From positions 1 through 8,502 of the forward strand of contig JALULB010000270.1 in the NCBI GenBank assembly GCA_027041035.1: DNA of 8,502 nt. Direction: 5' to 3'. The position numbers were made by a program, and so were the translations under genes. The stretch comes from Sedimenticola sp. GTDB taxonomy: Bacteria > Pseudomonadota > Gammaproteobacteria > Chromatiales > Chromatiaceae. Under the pieces are notes generated by a model that was not told the origin of the DNA, made no database searches, and was given only the letters and a program-made list of their open reading frames with translations. This document shows positions 6,955-8,502 of the stretch, one piece after another (the first letter of the stretch is position 1; each line of letters starts with the position of its first letter).

Positions 6955-7529
6955 CCCCGGCGTTGCATCTTCTGGCGTCCCAACTCCTCGAAACGCGACT
7001 GCAACGGTCGCACCGCGTCGACATCCGCCTTTGGCACGCTGGCAAAACGCGCCATCATCGCCTGCATCTGTTTTATCTGCTGCCGCATCGCCTGCTTCTG
7101 CGCAGCCGGAATACTGTTGTCCTTCTCCAGCGCCTCCAACTGCTTGCGCATCATCTCATCCATCTTGCCGGTATGCTGTTTCTGCATGCTCAACGCCATG
7201 AAGGCGTTCATCACGCGGTCACCGTAGGCCCCCCAAACGTCCAGGGACGAGAAACCAAACGGACTGATCACCGCCTCGATCTGATCGGCGACCCCGGCCG
7301 CCCTGGCCGCGTCGGCGGAACGCTTGAACGAGGGCACCGCGCTTTTTTCCTTGGTCGACATCGCCTGTTTACGCAGTTTCTCGACCATCTCCGGATGACT
7401 GCTGCTCCACTCATCCATGGCCTGCATGGCATCCAGCCATTTCCCGACCCGCTCCGTGGTCAGGGGTTGTTTCGACAACGCCGGTAGCGATACCAGCAGC
7501 AAACACAGCGCGACAATAATCTTTTTCAT
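6948..7529 (-). CDS. Secreted Met/Gln-rich helical protein of unknown function
   Basis: I do not recognise a named family. The 193-residue product starts with a clear Sec-type signal peptide: MKK, a hydrophobic core (IIVALCLLLVSLPA), and a probable cleavage near ALS-K at 19-20. No lipobox cysteine follows, so the mature protein is probably periplasmic. It is predicted to be mainly helical: a segment LTTERVGKWLDAM near the new N terminus, a central motif GFSSLDVWGAYGDRVMNAFMAL (~92-113), then a charged stretch rich in Met, Gln and Lys (~115-190). The central G-F-x-S-L-x-x-W-x-x-x-G-D-R-V pattern resembles unnamed periplasmic proteins of other Gammaproteobacteria, but this is from memory. Start choice is good: GGGAG (complement of 7535-7539) lies 5 nt before the ATG. 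The gene is convergent with rnd, overlapping its end by 7 bp, and its 5' end faces the cbbM upstream region. Met-richness might suggest metal binding; that is speculation. Confidence 0.87.
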   Translation of the reverse strand: MKKIIVALCLLLVSLPALSKQPLTTERVGKWLDAMQAMDEWSSSHPEMVEKLRKQAMSTKEKSAVPSFKRSADAARAAGVADQIEAVISPFGFSSLDVWGAYGDRVMNAFMALSMQKQHTGKMDEMMRKQLEALEKDNSIPAAQKQAMRQQIKQMQAMMARFASVPKADVDAVRPLQSRFEELGRQKMQRRGH

Positions 7530-7650
7530 AACGACTCCCGATCGTTTTCATGGTTATGGAATGACACTCAATCCAGTGATCTCAGCGATGATTCGCGTCT
7601 TTAAGCGCGATACAGCGCAAGTTTGCTGTCTCCGGGATCCGCTGTCCACT
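7530..7650. other. Left half of the cbbM upstream intergenic region, leader of the secreted-protein gene
   Basis: This is the gene-free stretch upstream of the secreted-protein gene, normal in base composition. It holds that gene's Shine-Dalgarno (GGGAG on the minus strand, 7539-7535). Short dyads such as ACAGC/GCTGT (7612-7616 and 7625-7629) are present but not distinctive. I find no convincing sigma-70 promoter for the minus-strand gene, and no cbbR or other reading frame with a credible start. Confidence 0.5.
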
Positions 7651-7660
7651 ACCAAAAACA

Positions 7661-7678
7661 CATAAGGATTTATTTATG
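7661..7678. promoter_or_regulatory. Candidate LysR-type (CbbR-like) operator, distal dyad
   Basis: An inverted repeat CATAA (7661-7665) / TTATG (7674-7678) has an 8-nt spacer. It includes TAA-N8-TTA, matching the TNA-N7/8-TNA pattern described for CbbR sites. Its centre (7669.5) lies about 65 nt upstream of the transcription start inferred from the -10 at 7723-7728, where LysR-type recognition sites typically sit. Chance matches are common in such A+T-rich sequence, so this is a candidate only. Confidence 0.4.
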
Positions 7679-7682
7679 GTGT

Positions 7683-7704
7683 TTATAATATCTTTATATT
7701 ATAA
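7683..7704. promoter_or_regulatory. Perfect 9-bp A+T inverted repeat upstream of cbbM, candidate activator site
   Basis: Arms TTATAATAT (7683-7691) and ATATTATAA (7696-7704) are exact reverse complements around CTTT. The dyad is centred 24 bp downstream of the one at 7661-7678 and about 41 nt upstream of the inferred start, overlapping the expected -35 region. That placement fits the activation half-site of a LysR-type regulator such as CbbR. It also contains TTA-N8-TTA. No protein-binding evidence is available from sequence alone. Confidence 0.45.
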
Positions 7705-7728
7705 GATATGGATATGCGCTGATATACT
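7699..7728 (+). promoter_or_regulatory. Probable cbbM promoter with good -10 and poor -35
   Basis: TATACT at 7723-7728 matches the sigma-70 -10 consensus at five of six positions. At 18-bp spacing the -35 position holds TTATAA (7699-7704), a 3/6 match overlapping the perfect dyad. A strong -10 with a weak -35 is typical of activator-dependent promoters. Transcription from about 7735 would give a leader of roughly 109 nt before cbbM. Confidence 0.5.
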
Positions 7729-7795
7729 CGCGTTCCAGTTGATGCCAGCGCCTCCACCGTCGCGGAGCCAGCCGGCAGATCGAAACTTTCGTGGC

Positions 7796-7812
7796 CAGGC
7801 GCCTGTCGCCTG
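7796..7812 (+). other. Stem-loop in the cbbM leader
   Basis: CAGGCG (7796-7801) pairs with CGCCTG (7807-7812) around CCTGT, giving a six-pair, GC-rich stem 17 nt before the Shine-Dalgarno. The left part is also a perfect self-complementary decamer, CAGGCGCCTG (7796-7805), so the same bases could form an operator-type palindrome in DNA. No T-tract follows, so it is not an intrinsic terminator. Confidence 0.35.
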
Positions 7813-7829
7813 ACTGAACCAACCCAGAC

Positions 7830-7836
7830 GAGGAAG
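7830..7836 (+). promoter_or_regulatory. Ribosome binding site of cbbM
   Basis: GAGGAAG at 7830-7836 ends 7 nt before the ATG at 7844, a strong match to the anti-Shine-Dalgarno at normal spacing. It fixes the start, which also agrees with the N terminus of form II RuBisCO (MDQS). Confidence 0.85.
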
Positions 7837-7843
7837 TACTCAT

Positions 7844-8502
7844 ATGGATCAATCAGCACGTTATTCAGACCTGAGTCTGAAGGAAGAAGACCTGATCGCG
7901 GACGGCAAGCATATCCTGGTTGCCTACAAAATGGCGCCCCAGCCGGGCCACGGCTACCTGGAAGCGGCGGCGCACTTTGCCGCGGAATCCTCCACCGGCA
8001 CCAACGTCGAGGTCTCCACCACCGATGACTTCACCAAGGGCGTCGACGCGTTGGTCTACCATATCGACGAAGCCACCGAGGATATGCGCATTGCCTATCC
8101 GATCGAGCTGTTCGATCGCAACGTCACCGACGGTCGCTTCATGATCGTCTCCTTCCTGACCTTGGTCATTGGCAACAACCAGGGCATGGGCGACATCAAG
8201 CACGCCAAGATGATTGATTTCTGGGTGCCGCCTCGCGCCATCCAGATGTTCGATGGCCCGGCCACCGACATCTCCGACCTGTGGCGCATCCTCGGTCGCC
8301 CGGTCAAGGACGGTGGTTATATCGCCGGCACCATCATCAAGCCGAAGCTGGGCCTGCGCCCCGAGCCGTTCGCCGAGGCCGCCTACCAGTTCTGGCTGGG
8401 TGGCGACTTCATCAAGAACGACGAGCCTCAGGGCAACCAGGTTTTCGCACCGGTAAAGAAGGTTATCCCATTGGTCTATGACGCCATGAAACGCGCCCAG
8501 GA
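7844..8502 (+). CDS. cbbM: Form II ribulose-1,5-bisphosphate carboxylase/oxygenase, N-terminal part (3' end outside window)
   Basis: This RuBisCO carboxylates ribulose-1,5-bisphosphate to two 3-phosphoglycerates in the Calvin-Benson-Bassham cycle. Form II enzymes consist of large subunits only and suit high CO2 and low O2. The visible 219 residues are about half of the usual ~460 and run off the right edge. They follow the Rhodospirillum rubrum enzyme residue for residue in numbering: MDQSxRY at the start, [14 protein letters not shown] with E48, the [13 protein letters not shown] IGNNQGMGD with N111, [12 protein letters not shown] with catalytic K166, and [14 protein letters not shown] with K191 (the lysine carbamylated on activation), D193 and E194. 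No substitutions at known active-site positions are visible. A strong ribosome site precedes the ATG. The upstream A+T-rich region carries operator-like dyads and a -10. No divergent cbbR is next to it; the neighbour is a secreted protein on the opposite strand. Activase genes such as cbbQ/cbbO often follow cbbM, but lie beyond this window. Confidence 0.98.
   Translation, partial: MDQSARYSDLSLKEEDLIADGKHILVAYKMAPQPGHGYLEAAAHFAAESSTGTNVEVSTTDDFTKGVDALVYHIDEATEDMRIAYPIELFDRNVTDGRFMIVSFLTLVIGNNQGMGDIKHAKMIDFWVPPRAIQMFDGPATDISDLWRILGRPVKDGGYIAGTIIKPKLGLRPEPFAEAAYQFWLGGDFIKNDEPQGNQVFAPVKKVIPLVYDAMKRAQ

Noticed and set aside
7417..7665. 82-codon plus-strand frame reaching into the intergenic region, including an internal start near 7561
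   Set aside because: Its first half is antisense to the secreted-protein gene, no suitable ribosome site is seen for the later start, and the peptide has no recognisable features.
7684..7689. Perfect TATAAT as an alternative cbbM -10
   Set aside because: It lies within the inverted repeat and has no reasonable -35 at 16-18 bp; in such A+T-rich sequence a match is expected by chance. TATACT at 7723-7728 is better placed, though the TATAAT cannot be excluded.

Overview
The window reads as a stretch of a GC-rich gammaproteobacterial chromosome, most likely from a chemolithoautotroph such as a sulfur oxidiser. The main clues are a form II RuBisCO gene (cbbM) at the right edge, the mpl-ubiX pairing known from Pseudomonas and other Gammaproteobacteria, and an RNase D that keeps E. 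coli residue numbering at its catalytic positions. No mobile element, CRISPR array, tRNA or rRNA is visible, and codon use looks uniform across the genes.

Layout from left to right. (1) 1-3153, plus strand: the 3' part of a large methyl-accepting chemotaxis protein with a long helical periplasmic sensor, HAMP, two PAS domains, two further HAMP-like units, a signalling hairpin and a CheR/CheB-type tether at the C terminus. (2) 3182-5726, minus strand: a tightly packed unit in the order membrane protein of unknown function, mpl (peptidoglycan tripeptide recycling ligase), ubiX (flavin prenyltransferase). Gene junctions of 2 nt and -4 nt suggest one transcript with translational coupling. (3) 5794-6954, plus strand: rnd (RNase D), divergent from that unit across a leader of about 67 bp. 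(4) 6948-7529, minus strand: a small secreted, Met/Gln-rich protein of unknown function, convergent with rnd and overlapping its 3' end by 7 bp. (5) 7530-7843: a 314-bp intergenic region whose right half has a strikingly A+T-rich patch with two dyads and a good -10 element. (6) 7844 to the right edge, plus strand: the first 219 codons of cbbM.

Functionally this is mostly housekeeping (cell-wall recycling, quinone cofactor synthesis, RNA processing) between a chemoreceptor and a carbon-fixation locus. Nothing here amounts to a clearly new multi-gene system. The best leads are the operator-like architecture upstream of cbbM, the multi-module chemoreceptor, and two uncharacterised proteins: the five-helix membrane protein ahead of mpl and the secreted protein next to cbbM.
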